Part shown: piece by piece, positions 36,941 through 49,320 of the stretch
Layout: each line of letters starts with the position of its first letter
Position numbering within the stretch: position 1 is the first letter of the stretch
Assembly (NCBI GenBank): GCA_033977485.1
Contig: CM066989.1
Span: 100,357,181-100,421,180 of the forward strand
Direction: 5' to 3'
Length of the DNA stretch: 64,000 bases
From: Hydrangea macrophylla
Taxonomy: Eukaryota > Streptophyta > Magnoliopsida > Cornales > Hydrangeaceae
Program-made: the position numbers and the translations under genes
Notes under the pieces: model-generated
The model's database searches: none
Seen by the model: only the letters and a program-made list of their open reading frames with translations
What the model was told of the DNA's origin: nothing

Positions 36941-36960
36941 ATTATTATTATTCTTGTTTA
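36875..36960 (+). repeat. (ATT)n microsatellite
   Basis: Uninterrupted TTATTA run of about 60 bp with imperfect edges inside S1. The matching region of S4 lacks a comparable pure run, so expansion followed insertion. Confidence 0.85.
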
Positions 36961-38409
36961 ATTAATAGATGTTATAAGATCATTAATTGTTTTTAAATCT
37001 TATAAAATTTGTTTTAATTCTATTAAAAAATATGGATATTATAATGTATAATATTATGAAATTATTATTTTAGGTAAATAATAAAGATTATCTACTATTT
37101 TAAATAAACAATATATGTTGGGATATTTTAATAAATAGTTATATATGGTTTTAAATAGTTTTAATTTCCTTAAAAATAGTTTTGAAATACTATAATTTAT
37201 ATTTTAATAACCTGAAATATTATTTTTGATAATAATCTTATAATTCTGAAATTATAGTTATTTCTTACATAATGTACTTACTATTTATTTAGTTTAAATA
37301 AATAATAAGTGATTATTTTTTTTAATAATTAGGTAAATAAATACCTAATGACCAACTTTAATTCAAGGGAAATTATGCTAACTTTCCCTAAGGCCTAATG
37401 CCTTTGTTTTATAAATTCTTATTTATAAAACCCAAACTTTAGTATTTTTAATAATTATTAATTATTATAAAGGACCCGTTTGGTTGTATTTAATTTATTT
37501 AAAATACCAAACGAACTCCAAAAATTACGAGAAAAAAATGCTACTAGCCTATTTTAAGCCTAGTATTTAATAAAAATATTTATAAAAACCAAATATCTTC
37601 CTAAATTATATTTTGTAAATGTGGGACCTCACAATCTATTATTAAACGTTTAGAACTTCAATAATTCATATTAAATAGACCATAGCTCAGAAAAATACGC
37701 GGTCAATTCCTAGAGTCTTAAAATAATGTCTAAAACATCCCCTTAAAGTTTGGTGACCTTTCAACACGGTAAAAAATACAGCTTATCTTTAGGGCCCACA
37801 CTGGTATAGAAAACCCAACTTTTTATGTGACGGACTCCGATTTGAGTCTAGTTAATGACGTTAGACTCAGAATGACGTCTAGATCAACATGTTGAGGTTT
37901 AGGGACCCATTCGGCACAATTTCCATTATACCCTTGATTTTAGTACGAATATTAATCAACGTTCTATGAATTCATATACTTTGTAGGAACCATTGCTATG
38001 CTTGTTCTTACGCACTCGCATCGATGTGAGTCGTCCTAACTCACTTGGTATATTATAGAAATACTCTATATGTATTATGTGATTACCCAGTGTGTCCTAT
38101 GTGGACATATCTGATGAGTATTATATATGTGAACGTTAAGATGAACTGTTTATATGATGAATGCATGTCTAGATACTTATACTCCATGTTTAATTGATAA
38201 TTGATTCATACATATTATGATTTATGTCATGTACTCATATAAATATCCACATGAACGTAGTCGAGTCATGAATGTAAAAGTTGACACTTGCATGGTTAGT
38301 CGAGGAGACTAATTCGATCATAATGTCACACATGTTTGGGTGGACCGCGTAGGTCCAAATGTTATAGTTAATGCATGGGAATAAGTTATTGTGCTATGGG
38401 GTAACTATA

Positions 38410-38710
38410 AGACTGTAAGGCGACGATGTCAATATAAGGCTGCAAAGCGACGATGACAATTTAACCCTGGCCGGTTGAATAAGATGCGGTTACCATAAGG
38501 CCGTAAGGCGACGATGTCAATATGAGGCCGTAAGGCGACGATGACAAAATGAAGACCTAACGGCCGTATGGCGACGATATTTAGGCCAACGACACTTGTG
38601 TCGGAAACTGTTCCATTCTCCAAGCAAGGTTACGAGGACCTAAGAGTCCAATGATTATACTTTTTTAAAACCAAAACTACTATAGGGCCCTGTTAGGCGA
38701 CGATAGCAAC
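38410..38710 (+). repeat. GCGACGAT tandem region in S1
   Basis: Five to six imperfect copies of AAGGCCGTAAGGCGACGATG with 25-60 bp spacing. S4 has the related inverted set at 60535-60800 (ATCGTCGCCTAACAGGGCCC). The arrays sit in the same part of both LTRs but the unit sequence differs, so the two were amplified or corrected separately. Confidence 0.7.
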
Positions 38711-39439
38711 GTAATCATTTTACTCTAAGCTAACGGTGTTACACTGATAATGTAACAAGTCACATGAGTCAGCATCAGTGTTTGAGTACAGTCGATTATA
38801 TTGATATTGCATTGTGTCATCATGCTACCATGTCATATGTTCATTTGATGTTATTTCAAGATATTCGTTGCACTTGCTTATCCTTAATTGTATTAGGAGT
38901 GATCAGTTAAGACAAACTCACTTAGCTTCAAAAGCTAACGGCTCTTCTCTCTTCCCTGGACGTATTCTGTCTAGGTTATAATGAGAAAAATTATCAAGGT
39001 GACTATGAAGATGAATATCACTATCCTCAAGAGGAGAACTATTAGGAAGGTCATCCTGAGGACGACTTTTAAGAAGAGCATGATAATGAAGGGCATGGGT
39101 ATGCCAACTAGAAAGAAGACTTTGGCCTACTTTCGTATTAAGACTTCCTTTATGTTTTATGTAACTATCTTTTATTAATGTAATAACTTAAGTGGCGTCG
39201 GTCGCCCAAACTTATATTTATTTTTGTGGTTTTCATTTGGAACTTTTGTAATAGCCTAAGTAGCAAACACTTAAATTTCTCCCATGAATACCATTAGACT
39301 TTGTGAAATTTCTTACTCTGTTATATCTATGTTAAAATGTTGCACGGACAAGTCAGTTTTATGTAACTTGTCATTCCCTACGGGTTCAGAAAGGAAATTT
39401 TAAAATTTTCTTATTTTTTGGCTACTCCGGGGCGTGACA

Positions 39440-39660
39440 CTGTAAATTCTAAAATTTCCGATACTTGTTGGAATTGCAAGTATCGGTGCCGTTGTCAACT
39501 TCTCCTTCAATGCTAAGAAGCAATCGACACTTTTCTTATTCCACTCAATCAGTACGTCTTTTCTCATTAACCTTGTCATCGGAGTCGCGATTCTAGAAAA
39601 GTCTTTAACAAACCTTCTATAATATCCAGCTAACCCCAAGAAACTTCGAATCTCCGACAC
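39440..39660 (-). pseudogene. G1 RT end and RNase H start
   Basis: The minus strand gives SEIRSFLGLAGYYRRFVKDF, the connection block after the RT, then LTTAPILAIP and NFRIYS leading to the RNase H. S1 cuts it at the Ser-Asp codons. It is separated from the RT proper by a frameshifted 140-bp stretch (39661-39804). Confidence 0.88.
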
Positions 39661-39804
39661 ATTTGTCGGTCTCGACTAATTCATTACAGCTTCAATCTTC
39701 TACGAGTCTACTAAGATACCCTCCTTAGAAATTACGTGTCCTAGGAAAGTGACACTTGTCAACTAAAACTCACTCTTTTTCAATTTTCCAAACAACTGTT
39801 TCTC

Positions 39805-40242
39805 TCAAAGTCGTTGCACAACTAGTCTCAGGTGTTGCTCATGCTCCTTCAAACTCTTAGAGTAAATGAGAATGTCATCAATGAATACTATCACAAACTC
39901 ATCCAAGTAAGATTTGAACACACAGTTCATTAAATCCATGAAGGCGACATGCGCATTAGTAACCCCTAACGGCATCACTAGGAATTCATAGTGTCTGTAT
40001 CGAGTCCTAAAGGTCATTCTTTCTACATCCTCAGTTTTGACTTTCAATGGATGGTATCCAGATCTTAAATAAATTTTCAAAAATATTTGCACTCCTTGAA
40101 GCAAATCAAATAGATCGTCAATATGTGGCAACGAATATTTATTCTTGATTGTTACTTTGTTGATTTCCCAATAGTCACTGCACATCCGCATTGTACCATC
40201 CTTTTTCTTCACAAATAACATCGGTGCACCCCACGGAGACAC
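39805..40242 (-). pseudogene. G1 reverse transcriptase
   Basis: A 145-codon open stretch covers the RT core. Blocks in order: [67 protein letters not shown] and the catalytic FIDDILIYS. The first catalytic Asp is lost: the conserved KIDLRSGYHQ reads [10 protein letters not shown]. The enzyme would be inactive even without the frameshifts on either side. Nearby order gag-PR-RT-RNase H-INT is that of Ty3/gypsy elements. Confidence 0.92.
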
Positions 40243-40456
40243 ACTAGGCTAAATAAACCCTTATCTAGCAACTCTTGCAATTTAATTTTTAACTCCTTCA
40301 ACTCAGCCGGTGCCATTCGATATGGTGCTCATGAAATAGGCTGGTTTACCGGCATAACATCAATACCAAACTCAATCTCTTGCTCAATCAACACACTAGG
40401 CAAACTACTCTGGGAATACATCTAGAAATTCTCTAACTACTGGGATTTCTTTTAAA

Positions 40457-40930
40457 TCAGGACCTCATAGTACAAAAAATGCTACACAAGAACCCACGAT
40501 AACCTTTCTTCAATAAATGACAAGCCTCAATGGCGGACACAATATATGGTGGTGCTGTGATACCCTTGCCATGGAAATAAAACAATTCTTGATTTGGAAT
40601 ACGGAATATCACCCCTTTATTGTTACAATCAATATTCGCATGATTAGCCGCTAACCAATTCATACCCAATGTATCATCGAAATGTTGGATTACCAATGGT
40701 ACCAAATCAACGGTTAACTCTTTACCATTTACGTTAATTTCACATTTTCTAAACATACCCGAACTAACTAGTGGAGCCCCTAATGGTATCGCAACATATA
40801 AATCATAATCAAAAAACTCTAATGGCTTATCTAGTTACTTAGCGAAGTGGTGTGACACGAACGAGTGTATGGACCCCGAATCTATAAGTACATTTGCTAG
40901 GTGTGAGCAAATGGGAACCATACCTGAAAC
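40457..40930 (-). pseudogene. G1 aspartic protease region
   Basis: Read on the minus strand from about 40930: LANVLIDSGSIHSFVS is the aspartic protease active site in the plant gypsy form (DSG). It is followed downstream by MFRKCEINVNGKEL, LGMNWLAANHANIDC and a tail of spacer before the RT. A stop lies between the active site and the open frame 40457-40756. Confidence 0.85.
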
Positions 40931-42055
40931 AATAGTGTCAGCAGAAGTAGTCTCTCCTGGCCTCAGCTAATATGATCTTGCCTTTCGCTGCTTCCTCCTC
41001 GGGGGTTGAGTAGTTCTCAGTGTGATAGCACTAGCTACAGAAGAACCAAAACCTGAAGGTCCTTGGCGCTTAGTTGGATAGTCTTTAGCTTGGTGTCCCA
41101 ATTCCTTGCAAGTAAAGCATAGGCCCCTCATATCTATGTTCTGGTTTGGACAGCTTCTGGCGATGTGTCCTAGTTGCTGGCAAATGTTGCACGTGATTGG
41201 ATTTGGATGTTGATTGCATCGTCCCTAATGGAACTTCTGACAAGTCTGACACCTCGGCTTATTCCCACTAGAACCACTGTCACTACTGGCTGATGAACCT
41301 TCTAAACTCTGTCTCTTTGCACTACCTTGGCCACTGAATTGACTCGATCCCATTCTTTTACTTTGTTGGCTTGATGGTTGTGGCATGTTTGGTGTATACC
41401 CGATATCTCTTTCAACGATAGAAGAAATATTTAGTGCCTTAGCGTAGGCCTCTGGCTGTAATACAATTATTTTCCCTCTAATGCCACCTCGAAGTCCCGC
41501 CACAAACTTTCTTGCATTCACTTTCTCAGTCATTACAATACCCCCGGCAAACCTTGCCAAACTCGTAAATTGCATCGAATATTCTCGGACTGTCTTTCCC
41601 CCTTATACCAATTCCATAAATTCTTGAGCTTTTTGATCCCTAAATGATTCCAGAAAGTTTTGTTCATTAAAAATCTCGAGAAATTGATCCCAAGTAGTCG
41701 GTTGCCCTGGCCCAGCTTAGTACGCCACCAATACTGCGCCTCATCTTTTAGTGTATCAGTTGCAAACAATACTTTTTGTTCCTCTGTACATGGTAGTACC
41801 CTGAATATTTTCTCCATGTTGGAAATCCATAAATTTGCCCTCATCGGATAGGCTTCCCCACGAAATATGGTCGGCTTTTGTTTGTGAAATTTTTGAAATA
41901 GTGATAACTTCTTCCCTCGAATTTGGATTAGGTTGTATTGGTCTTTCTTCGACCACATGAGTTTCGGCAACTCGAACCAGTTCTTCTGTTGCTCTTTCAA
42001 CCCGTTTCATTCGATTTGAGGTGTCACCTCCAGACATAATGCCTGGCACCCACAT
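40931..42055 (-). pseudogene. G1 gag
   Basis: Starts at an ATG at 42037 (or 42055) after a CA microsatellite. N-terminal helix, then in another frame the capsid-like FRGEAYPMRANLWISNMEKI and EEQKVLFATDTLKDEAQYWW, then a Ser/Gly-rich linker. The zinc knuckle CNICQQLGHIARSC is intact; a second knuckle ends in Tyr instead of Cys. At least two frameshifts (near 41870 and 41570) break the gene. Confidence 0.85.

Positions 42056-42060
<5 letters not shown>

Positions 42061-42095
<35 letters not shown>
42061..42095 (+). repeat. (CA)n microsatellite
   Basis: About 17 CA repeats directly upstream of the G1 gag start, in its leader. The antisense CVCVCV stretch at the start of the longest gag frame comes from this tract. 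Confidence 0.95.
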
Positions 42096-42098
<3 letters not shown>

Positions 42099-42236
42099 AC
42101 TTTTAAGAAATACATGGCATGCTAAACAACATGAAAAGCATGCTAAGTAAACGTGTATGCATGTTTATGCAATTACGTGTTGTGGTGTGCACACTACGCA
42201 TCGTACGTCTCTCGTCCCCAAAAGTTCTATCTTATT

Positions 42237-42248
42237 GCTCTGATACCA
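42237..42248 (-). other. G1 primer-binding site
   Basis: On the minus strand TGGTATCAGAGC, the perfect initiator tRNA-Met primer site of many plant retrotransposons, lies a few bases after the LTR end. It fixes the minus orientation of G1. Confidence 0.92.
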
Positions 42249-42253
42249 AAAAT

Positions 42254-44443
42254 AGTCATACCCTAACCCACCTCATGCAGATTGGGACATGTGTAACAAT
42301 GCTACAAGTGCTCAATTATACTAATTAGCAAAGAAACATGCAAAATATTAAAAAAAAATACATGTATTTAACAATGTAAAAGTACTTTATTGTGATAAAT
42401 AGCCTCAAGGGCAAAATTGTCATTAATAAATTATTGCAAATTTTATACTAAAAGATAGGTCTTTGAGTCTCGGTTCCAACGCAAACAATGGCGCGCAAAT
42501 CTGAATTTTCTAGGGAGAGTTATGTTCGTTTCTATAAAAAGTCGTCAGGCTGAAATCAGACCTACGGATTTATCCGCCACAAAACCGGATTGATCCGGTT
42601 TTAGCATAATGACATCTCTGCTTAAAACAACTACTCCGGATCGATCCGCCCAAGGCCCGGATCAATCCGATTGCTACAGAATTCAATTTTTAACAAAATT
42701 CCCCCCCTGCTACAAGTTTGAAACATATCCAACACCAACTCAAATCTCATGGAACTTTAAGTAACTATTCCAAAACCATTAAAAAAACACACTTAGACAT
42801 TTCCAAACACAAATTCAATCTCTTCCAAATATTCAAACCATGAATATAACCTCAATTGAATCAAACAAGTGATCAAATCCAAATTTCAAAACTTTTCAAA
42901 ACACTTAGTTACAAAAATACACTTATCTAAAGAAGTTATGACGCATACCTGAACCCACCACAAAGGTCCAACACCACAACTTACCCATGCCCATAGTTAC
43001 AACCCAAGAAAATACATGGAATTCACAAGGTTTACTACAACTCCACCAACTACATATATTACAGCACAAGTCAAGAACAATAAGCCACAAGTGATACTAT
43101 GTTACAAGTTTAAGAACATATAAACACGTCCCAAATCTCTCCCCCATTCCCAAGCACGTTACTTCCTCTTCGGATATTGCTCCGTACCTGCGGTGGTTGT
43201 TATTTACCACAATAGAAAAGGAAAACGGTTTTCTTAAGCATTACGCTTCGTGAGCAATGTAAACATAATTGAATGCTTAACATGTGTAAATGCTATAAAT
43301 GAATACATAAATCATGAATGTATTCGCTGAACTATTGGTTCGATGATTCATTCAGACCCGAAGACCTTCCCTTGGTCCCGTGGTCACTTCTATTCCTTAA
43401 ACTTCTGATTCCACGGATTCTTCCTCTTCGTCTCTCTTATTACTCCCAACAATGAATCATTTCCCCGGTATTCATTAATACCACATAAACAGATAATCAC
43501 ATAACACAACAACTTTTCATATAATTGACATGTTTAGGCATAATTTACCAATACCATAACTTCTAAGCATGAATTTACAACTTCTAACAATAATTGAAGA
43601 AATGGCCAAGTTAAACCACAACCATTTTTAGTTAGAAAACTCACTTTACTCAGAATATACCCAATTCAAGCTAGAGAAATGCTGAATTTACCAAATCCTA
43701 GCTCTATTCTCTCTCCAGAGTGAATCCTCTACAAGTTCGAATACCGCTTCGGTTCGCAAATTGGATGTTGGACGGCGACAGAACGACGTGAATTGGACAT
43801 CGGTGTCTCGTGTTCTCTTCTCTGTCTCTCCGTTACTCTCTCTTTTCTTTTAATTTCTGTAAATTTCTATAAATGAAGAAGATTCTCCTCCTCTTGACAT
43901 ATACCCATGCATCAAACATGTGGTGTCTAAGCCTCATTTTCCTCACTTTTCATTTGCACCCACAGAATTTCCTAGGTTCCTATTATGAAATCCCCCAAAT
44001 GTTCCATTAACTACCAAATCATCTAATGAGTGTTTGTCTAAGTTTCATATCGGTCCAACGTGGGTCTCAAATATTTTGTGAAGTTGCTATCGCACCTACT
44101 AATTATAAATCTTTTTCAGTTATACCCTTATGTGGGTGTCCAAACTAATACCAAATACTAACATATAACAATATAATATACAAGCAACTTAACAAATGTC
44201 CATGTAATCAGATAAAATGCATTTAATCATTTAAAATGCAAATTATTACTTAACCCTTCATTGGGTCCCACTACAGTACCTGTCCCTCCTCATTGGGGAC
44301 TTTTCAAATAGTGTCCTTCTCTAAACACTTTTTTTCCACGGGCGAGTCCAAAGCCTCCCCTTAATCCATTTTATGCATTAATATATTAATTAATGCACAT
44401 TAACATAGTAATTAACCCCGTTTCTCCGGGTACGGGTGTTACA
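42254..44443 (-). mobile_element. G1 5' LTR
   Basis: Minus-strand start TGTAACACCCGTACCCGG at 44443. The end is near 42254, where GGGTATGAC precedes the primer site; the terminal CA is blurred (CTA), so this edge is uncertain by a few bases. About 2.19 kb. It contains a palindrome cluster (42565-42669). The matching 3' LTR is not in the window. The outer flank is CTGAC. Confidence 0.8.
42565..42669 (-). promoter_or_regulatory. GGATCGATCC palindrome cluster in G1 LTR
   Basis: Four palindromes within 105 bp: CGGATTTATCCG (42565, imperfect), AACCGGATTGATCCGGTT (8-bp arms, 42583-42600), CGGATCGATCCG (perfect, 42637-42648) and CGGATCAATCCG (42658-42669). They lie 311-415 bp from the LTR 3' end. 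Function unknown. Confidence 0.6.
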
Positions 44444-45590
44444 CTGACCAACCACCAACCACTATCATCTCCGACCACCGAGAATCAGAGGTGAGACTAC
44501 TAGTGACCACCATCATCTCCGGCGACTATCACCATCCTTTCCGTGCTCACCCAAAGCGAAAGCCATTGCCGCGTCTATCTGGCCGCCATTGATGAGTCTT
44601 TCAAGCTTTTTTATCTAGTAAATGCAAAAGAAAAAAATAAGATACTGTAGTTGGAAAAAAGGAGACACTTACTACTTAACAAGCATTTGAGAGAAGAACT
44701 TTGTAAGAGGTTTTGCAGTCGGAAGCCATACCACTCTCCTCTCCCCCCTCTCTCTCTCTCTCTGTCTCTATATATAGACACACACACACATGTATGCACA
44801 TATTTCAAGTCTAAAACTCTTGTTATTGATAATATTTTTTGCTCTTGAGTACTGGGTTTCTTCCTAAATGAGTTGAATTAATGGTTTGTTTGGTTAGAAA
44901 CTTCACAAATTTTTTTTTTGATGAATTTCATAACTTTTTTTGACAATTGCACAACCAGATCTGTTGAGATATGTCAAGATCTGTTTCCTCCGAACACCAT
45001 TAATTCCAGATCCACCACCACTATGACCAGATCTACCACTACCGAGACCACCACGAGCAGATTCACGGCCATCACGTGACCACAAGACAACGCAACGAGC
45101 ATTTTCATAAACTTTATGAAATTTCACAACTTTTTTTTGATAAATTTCATAACTTTTTTCTGTGGTATGAGAAATGAAATTTCAAAAACTTGTTTTGTGA
45201 TCATTGCATGTTGATGTAGTGGTTTGGTTGTGAAGAGATCGATCAGGTGATGTCGTGGTGGTAGTCATCGGAGGTCAAGTGAGGTTGTGGTGGTGATCGA
45301 CAGAGATCGGAAGTGGTAGCGGTGGTCATTGCTGGAGGTCTGGTGTGGTGGAAGTGGTACTCGTCGGAGGTCAGACAATCTCAGGCATGGTCGTCGGAGC
45401 TCAGGTGAGCTCGCCTCGCTCGCCGAAGGTGCAGAGGTTGAAACTTTTTGGAATGGTAAGGGCAGTTTAGACAATTGAAGGAGAATAAACTTATGACTAA
45501 AAACTTTTCCCACTTACCCTTACACCACTAAACTTTCTCTAATTTGGATTTATCACTAATTGCCCCTCTTCTCCCCAAGGCCCCAGGGAC
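44444..45590. other. Unassigned DNA with simple repeats
   Basis: No gene or element recognised. Contains a (CT)n/(CA)n stretch at 44740-44790. A direct repeat of TTTTTTGATGAATTTCATAA occurs at about 44913 and again, slightly changed, at about 45133. There is also a GGTGGT/TCGGAGGTC-rich part at 45240-45420. Short open frames (44611-44848, 45265-45513) look accidental. Confidence 0.5.
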
Positions 45591-45611
45591 AGGACAAGGG
45601 TGAAATAGTTG

Positions 45612-46640
45612 TTTCCTTTAGCTTCATTGGCATGTTAAGTAGGAGTGAGATCCCTATTTAACATCTATACTATACATGAAGCTGGCTCCATACCCTCATA
45701 ACAGGTTTCTTAGCTCAAAGAAGCTTTTAGTTTTCCTTGAGTTTCGCATACCTGAGGGGAGGTGAATCAGAGAGGCAGGCAGCCCCCGTAGTCACGATTA
45801 GGCCTATGTTCCGTAAGAGGGGGTACCTTTCAGGGTCCTACATTTAGGGGTTCTTGTATCTATAGAAAGCCTTGCAAGCCCAATATAGAGCTCTAGAAGA
45901 GGTCTTTTAAGATAGTAAGCTACCTTTACCTTCAAGCTTGTTTTAAGAGGCCTTCAGACTACATAAAAAGAGACATTGAACTCGTTTAGTTCATAGCTCA
46001 TAACTCATATTGTTTCTTTTAGCTCGTTAACTCAAGAGCAGTCGTCCCTTATTCCATTCCTCCATAGTTCGGAATGGCGGGACGGGAAAGGAAGAGTTCC
46101 TTAAAGAGCTTTCAGAGACTTAAGGGGTCTTTCCTTGTCTTTGTTCTCGTACATACACAAGTGTTGGACCCTCTTGGGGATTAGAACAACAGTAGGTCAT
46201 TCTGTCACTCCCTCTTATACGCTATCCCCTATGCTTTTGGGGCTACGGGGAGAGCTCTATTAATCCGTTCCTTCATTCCTTGCTTTCAGAGAATTGAATG
46301 AACCACCGATTGGGCCCCATCCTCTAATGGGTCCCTTCTCTCAATTAAGAGTTATTAAGTAAGAAATTACTCTAGTTCATTATTAAATAACAAAATTAAC
46401 TCAAACTCAGATTGTCGTAAGTGACCAGTGAACTTTCAGACTAATGGTCCGGATAAGACATCGTATTTCAGTGATTTCCTCCGGCACAGACTATGGGAAG
46501 ACTAGAAGACATGATGGCACTGGTTGTGCCATGGTAACCTAAAAGATTAAGGAGACCAGCTATGCTTGGGGTAGGTTAGACCTACCTATTTCCTTTAGCC
46601 ACCTTGGCATGTTAAGTAAGAGTGAGATCCCTATTTAACA
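45612..46640. repeat. Organelle-like segment between 52-bp direct repeats
   Basis: A 52-bp sequence starting TTTCCTTTAGC and ending ATCCCTATTTAACA occurs at 45612-45663 and 46589-46640 with about four differences. The 925 bp between them has higher GC than its surroundings, no long frame and the texture of plant mitochondrial intergenic DNA. I suspect a nuclear insertion of mitochondrial DNA but recognise no organelle gene in it. The right copy abuts the tail of the LINE. Confidence 0.35.
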
Positions 46641-46675
46641 AACCAAACCAAACCAAACCAAGCCTTGTGTCCCAA

Positions 46676-47284
46676 TCAATTGGGGTCGGCTGTATGAATC
46701 CTTTTTCTCCATTCTGCACGATCAAGAGCTATATGCTCATTTAAATTATATAAATTCATATCTTGTTGCACTACATATTCCCAAGTCAGTCTAGGTCTAC
46801 CTCTCCCTCTAACCATTCCAGGCACTACGATCTTATTACTCTTTCGCACAGGTGCATCTACAGGTCTTTGTTGCACATGGCCGAACCATCTAATTCTATT
46901 CTCCCTCAACTTATCCTCAATATGTGTCACTCCTACAGTCTCTCGTATGTACTCATTTCTAATTCTATCTTTCCTAGTCTTACCACACATCCATCTTAGC
47001 ATCCTCATCTCTGCTACACTCACTTTGCTAATGTGTTGTTTCTTAGTTGCCCAACACTTTGTCCCGTAGAGCATAGCTGGCCTAATAGCTGTCCTATAAA
47101 ATTTTCCTTTCAATTTTGCTAGTATTCTCCGATCACATAATACTCCAGAAGCACTTCTCCACTTAAGCCAGCCCACTTTAATTCTATGGGTCACGTCATC
47201 ACCAATCTCTCCGTCTCTACTGATCATTGAACCTAGATAGCGAAAGTGTTCCCTCTTTGGGATCTCATGATCTTCGATCTTCAC
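46676..47284 (-). pseudogene. LINE C-terminal domain
   Basis: 202 codons after a frameshift at 47281: FRYLGSMISRDGEI, WRSASGVLCDRR, RPAMLYGTKCWATKKQH, then MLRWMCGKTRKDRI, RWFGHVQQRP and GRGRPRLTWE. This thumb and C-terminal part is strongly conserved in plant RTE elements. It ends normally, 15 bp before the microsatellite tail. Confidence 0.9.
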
Positions 47285-48769
47285 TGCTTCGTTGTCTCTA
47301 CTTCCACTGTTTTCGTCCTACTTATCTTTAGCCCCTTAGTCTCCAGTGCTTCTCTCCAAGCTTCTAGTTTAGTAATGAGTCCCCTTTTAGTCTCATCAAC
47401 CAAGACAATATCATCTGCGAACAACATACACCATGGGACCTCATCTTGAATGTGTCTAGTCAATTCATCCATAATTAGGGCGAACAAATAAGGGCTCAAG
47501 GCCGACCCCTGGTACAGACCTACGGTAATTGGGAATTCGCTTATTTCTCCGGCTGGTGATCTAATTGTAGTAACCGCTTCATCATACATATCCTTCACCA
47601 CGCCAATATAACCCTTGGTCACTCCCATCTTCTCTAGCACCCACCAAATTAAATCTCTAGACACTCTATCATAAGCTTTCTCTAAATCAATAAAAACCAT
47701 ATGTAGATCTTTTTTCTTTTGTCGATACTTTTCCATTAGTCTTCTAAGTAAATAAATTGCTTCCATAGTTGATCTCCCAGGCATAAATCCAAACTGATTT
47801 TCTGACGCTGATGTTGCGCCTCTTAAGCGATGCTCCATCACTCTCTCCCATAGCTTCATAGTATGGCTCATCAACTTGATACCTCTATAGTTGTTGCATT
47901 GTTGTACATCTCCTTTACTCTTATATATAGGCACTAGGATGCTCTTCCTTCACTCATCAGGCATTTTTCTAGTCATTAAAATCCTTTTTGTAAGCCAAGA
48001 TACCCCCACATCTCCCAAGCATTTCCAAACCTCAATGGGATCCCATCTGGTCCTAAGGCCTTGTTGGGTTTCATCTTCTTCAAAGCAAATTCCACCTCAA
48101 ACTTCCTTATTCTCTGATAGAATCTGTATTCTCTAGTTTCATCGTAACTTCCAGTTTCTTCTTCCATTGTGTTATCCATATGTTTTTCATTCAGCAACTT
48201 CTCAAAATAGCTCTTGCACCTTTCCTTAATCTCTTCATCATTCACTAATACCCTAGAGTCATCGCTTTTTATACACTTAACCTGATTAATGTCTCTTGTT
48301 TTCCTTTCTCTCGACTTAGCAAGCTTATAAATACATTTTTCTCCCTCTCTAGTGTCTAGTTTGGTGTAGAAGGCGTCATAGGCTTCCATTTTAGCAACTC
48401 TAACTGTCCTTTTAACTTCCTTATTTGCACATTTATAGCTTTTGAAGTGTTCCTCACTTCTATCATTTTGCCACTTCTTAAAGCAATCCTTTTTGGTTTT
48501 TACTGCAGCTTGTATCTCTTCATTCCACCACCAAGTATCTTTAGAAGCTAACCCTCTTCCCTTCGACTCTCCGAGGACCTCCTTCGATATTCTCATGATG
48601 CACCCTGCCATTCTATCCCACATAGTATTGCTTCCATCTTCCAAATTCCAAGGTGCTTCTGTATACATTCTCTCTTGGAATATTGCTAGTTTCTCGCCTT
48701 TAAGGTTCCACCACCTAGTTCGCGGGTTTATAGGGTCTTTTCTAGTACGACATTGTCCTTTTATATGGA
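47281..48769 (-). pseudogene. LINE linker and reverse transcriptase
   Basis: A basic linker (48769-48080) leads to KMKPNKALGPDGIP, the start of the RT. A frameshift near 47980 follows, then IYKSKGDVQQCNNYRGIKLM, QFGFMPGRSTMEAI, FIDLEKAYDRV and the catalytic FADDIVLV. The last two hold the catalytic Asp residues, both intact. The RTE assignment comes from the NYRGIKLM and GRSTMEAI blocks. Confidence 0.9.
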
Positions 48770-49320
48770 TATCTAAAATAGTAAGTCTATGTTGAGATGT
48801 TAAACACTCTCCTGGGATGACCTTACAGTCTTTACATGCTAAGCGGTCTACCTTTCTCACAAGGAACAAATCGATCTGGCTTCTATTAGATCCACTCTTA
48901 AAGGTTATCAAGTGTTCTTCCCTCTTTTTTAAAAAATGTGTTTGCTACTACAAGATCATATGCTACTGCAAAATCTAAAATACTCACCCCTGCCTCATTC
49001 TGATCTCCAAAACCATACCCCCCCATGCACCCTCTCATATCCAGTTCTATCTTTGCCTACATGGCCATTAAAATCTCCACCTACAATTATCTTCTCTCCT
49101 CCCGGTATTTCTTGCATTAAAGCGTCCAACTCATCCCAGAATTGTCTTTTAGTGTGATCATCCAATCCTACTTGGGGCGCATATGCACTAATCACATTAA
49201 TTATATCCACTCCAACTACCAGTTTGATAAGCAATATTCTGTCTCCTTTCCTCGTGACTGTCACAACTTTATCCTTGAGGTTCTTGTCCACCACGATTCC
49301 GACACCATTTCTATGCCTGC
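48770..49320 (-). pseudogene. LINE AP-like endonuclease part
   Basis: Contains NGVGIVVDKNLKDKVV, NVISAYAPQVG, the catalytic GGDFNGHVGKD block and, after a frameshift near 49000, SQIDLFLVRK followed by CKVIPGE and SQHRLTILDI (the S-D-H end of the fold). The residues of the first third, including the catalytic Glu, are absent. Confidence 0.88.

Larger units (their letters stand above)
35526..39439 (+). mobile_element. S1: solo LTR, Tekay/Del-like (3914 bp)
   Basis: Plus-strand ends TATAATACCCGTAAATT and GGGGCGTGACA. The start is one base from the TGTAATACCC form common in such LTRs, and the end resembles that of the G1 LTR, so I read it as plus-oriented. It splits the G1 RNase H codons for IYSDAS. 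Flanks CCGTA (35521-35525) and CTGTA (39440-39444) are a target duplication with one mismatch. No interior is present. It holds a large (ATT)n tract (36875-36940) and a GCGACGAT tandem region. S4 is a relative at roughly 75% identity. Confidence 0.75.
3906..44443 (-). mobile_element. G1: Ty3/gypsy (Tekay/Del-like) element, dismembered
   Basis: One minus-strand element spread over 40 kb by insertions of S1, E2 and E1, and ended by element A. Its own sequence is 42254-44443 (LTR), 39440-42253, 35206-35525, 19713-19764 and 3906-4492. The frames on both sides of E1 and of S1 join exactly, which proves a single parent. Between RNase H (GKANVVA) and integrase (VSDRD) several hundred bases are missing. 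Lineage is inferred from the FHVSMFRRY end, tRNA-Met primer and LTR size. Confidence 0.85.

Noticed and set aside
35526..39439. Reading S1 as a minus-strand LTR starting TGTCACGCCCC
   Set aside because: TG...CA ends allow either direction, but the G1 LTR, whose direction is fixed by its primer site, starts TGTAACACCC and ends GGGTATGAC. By analogy S1 and S2 are plus-oriented. The choice is an inference.
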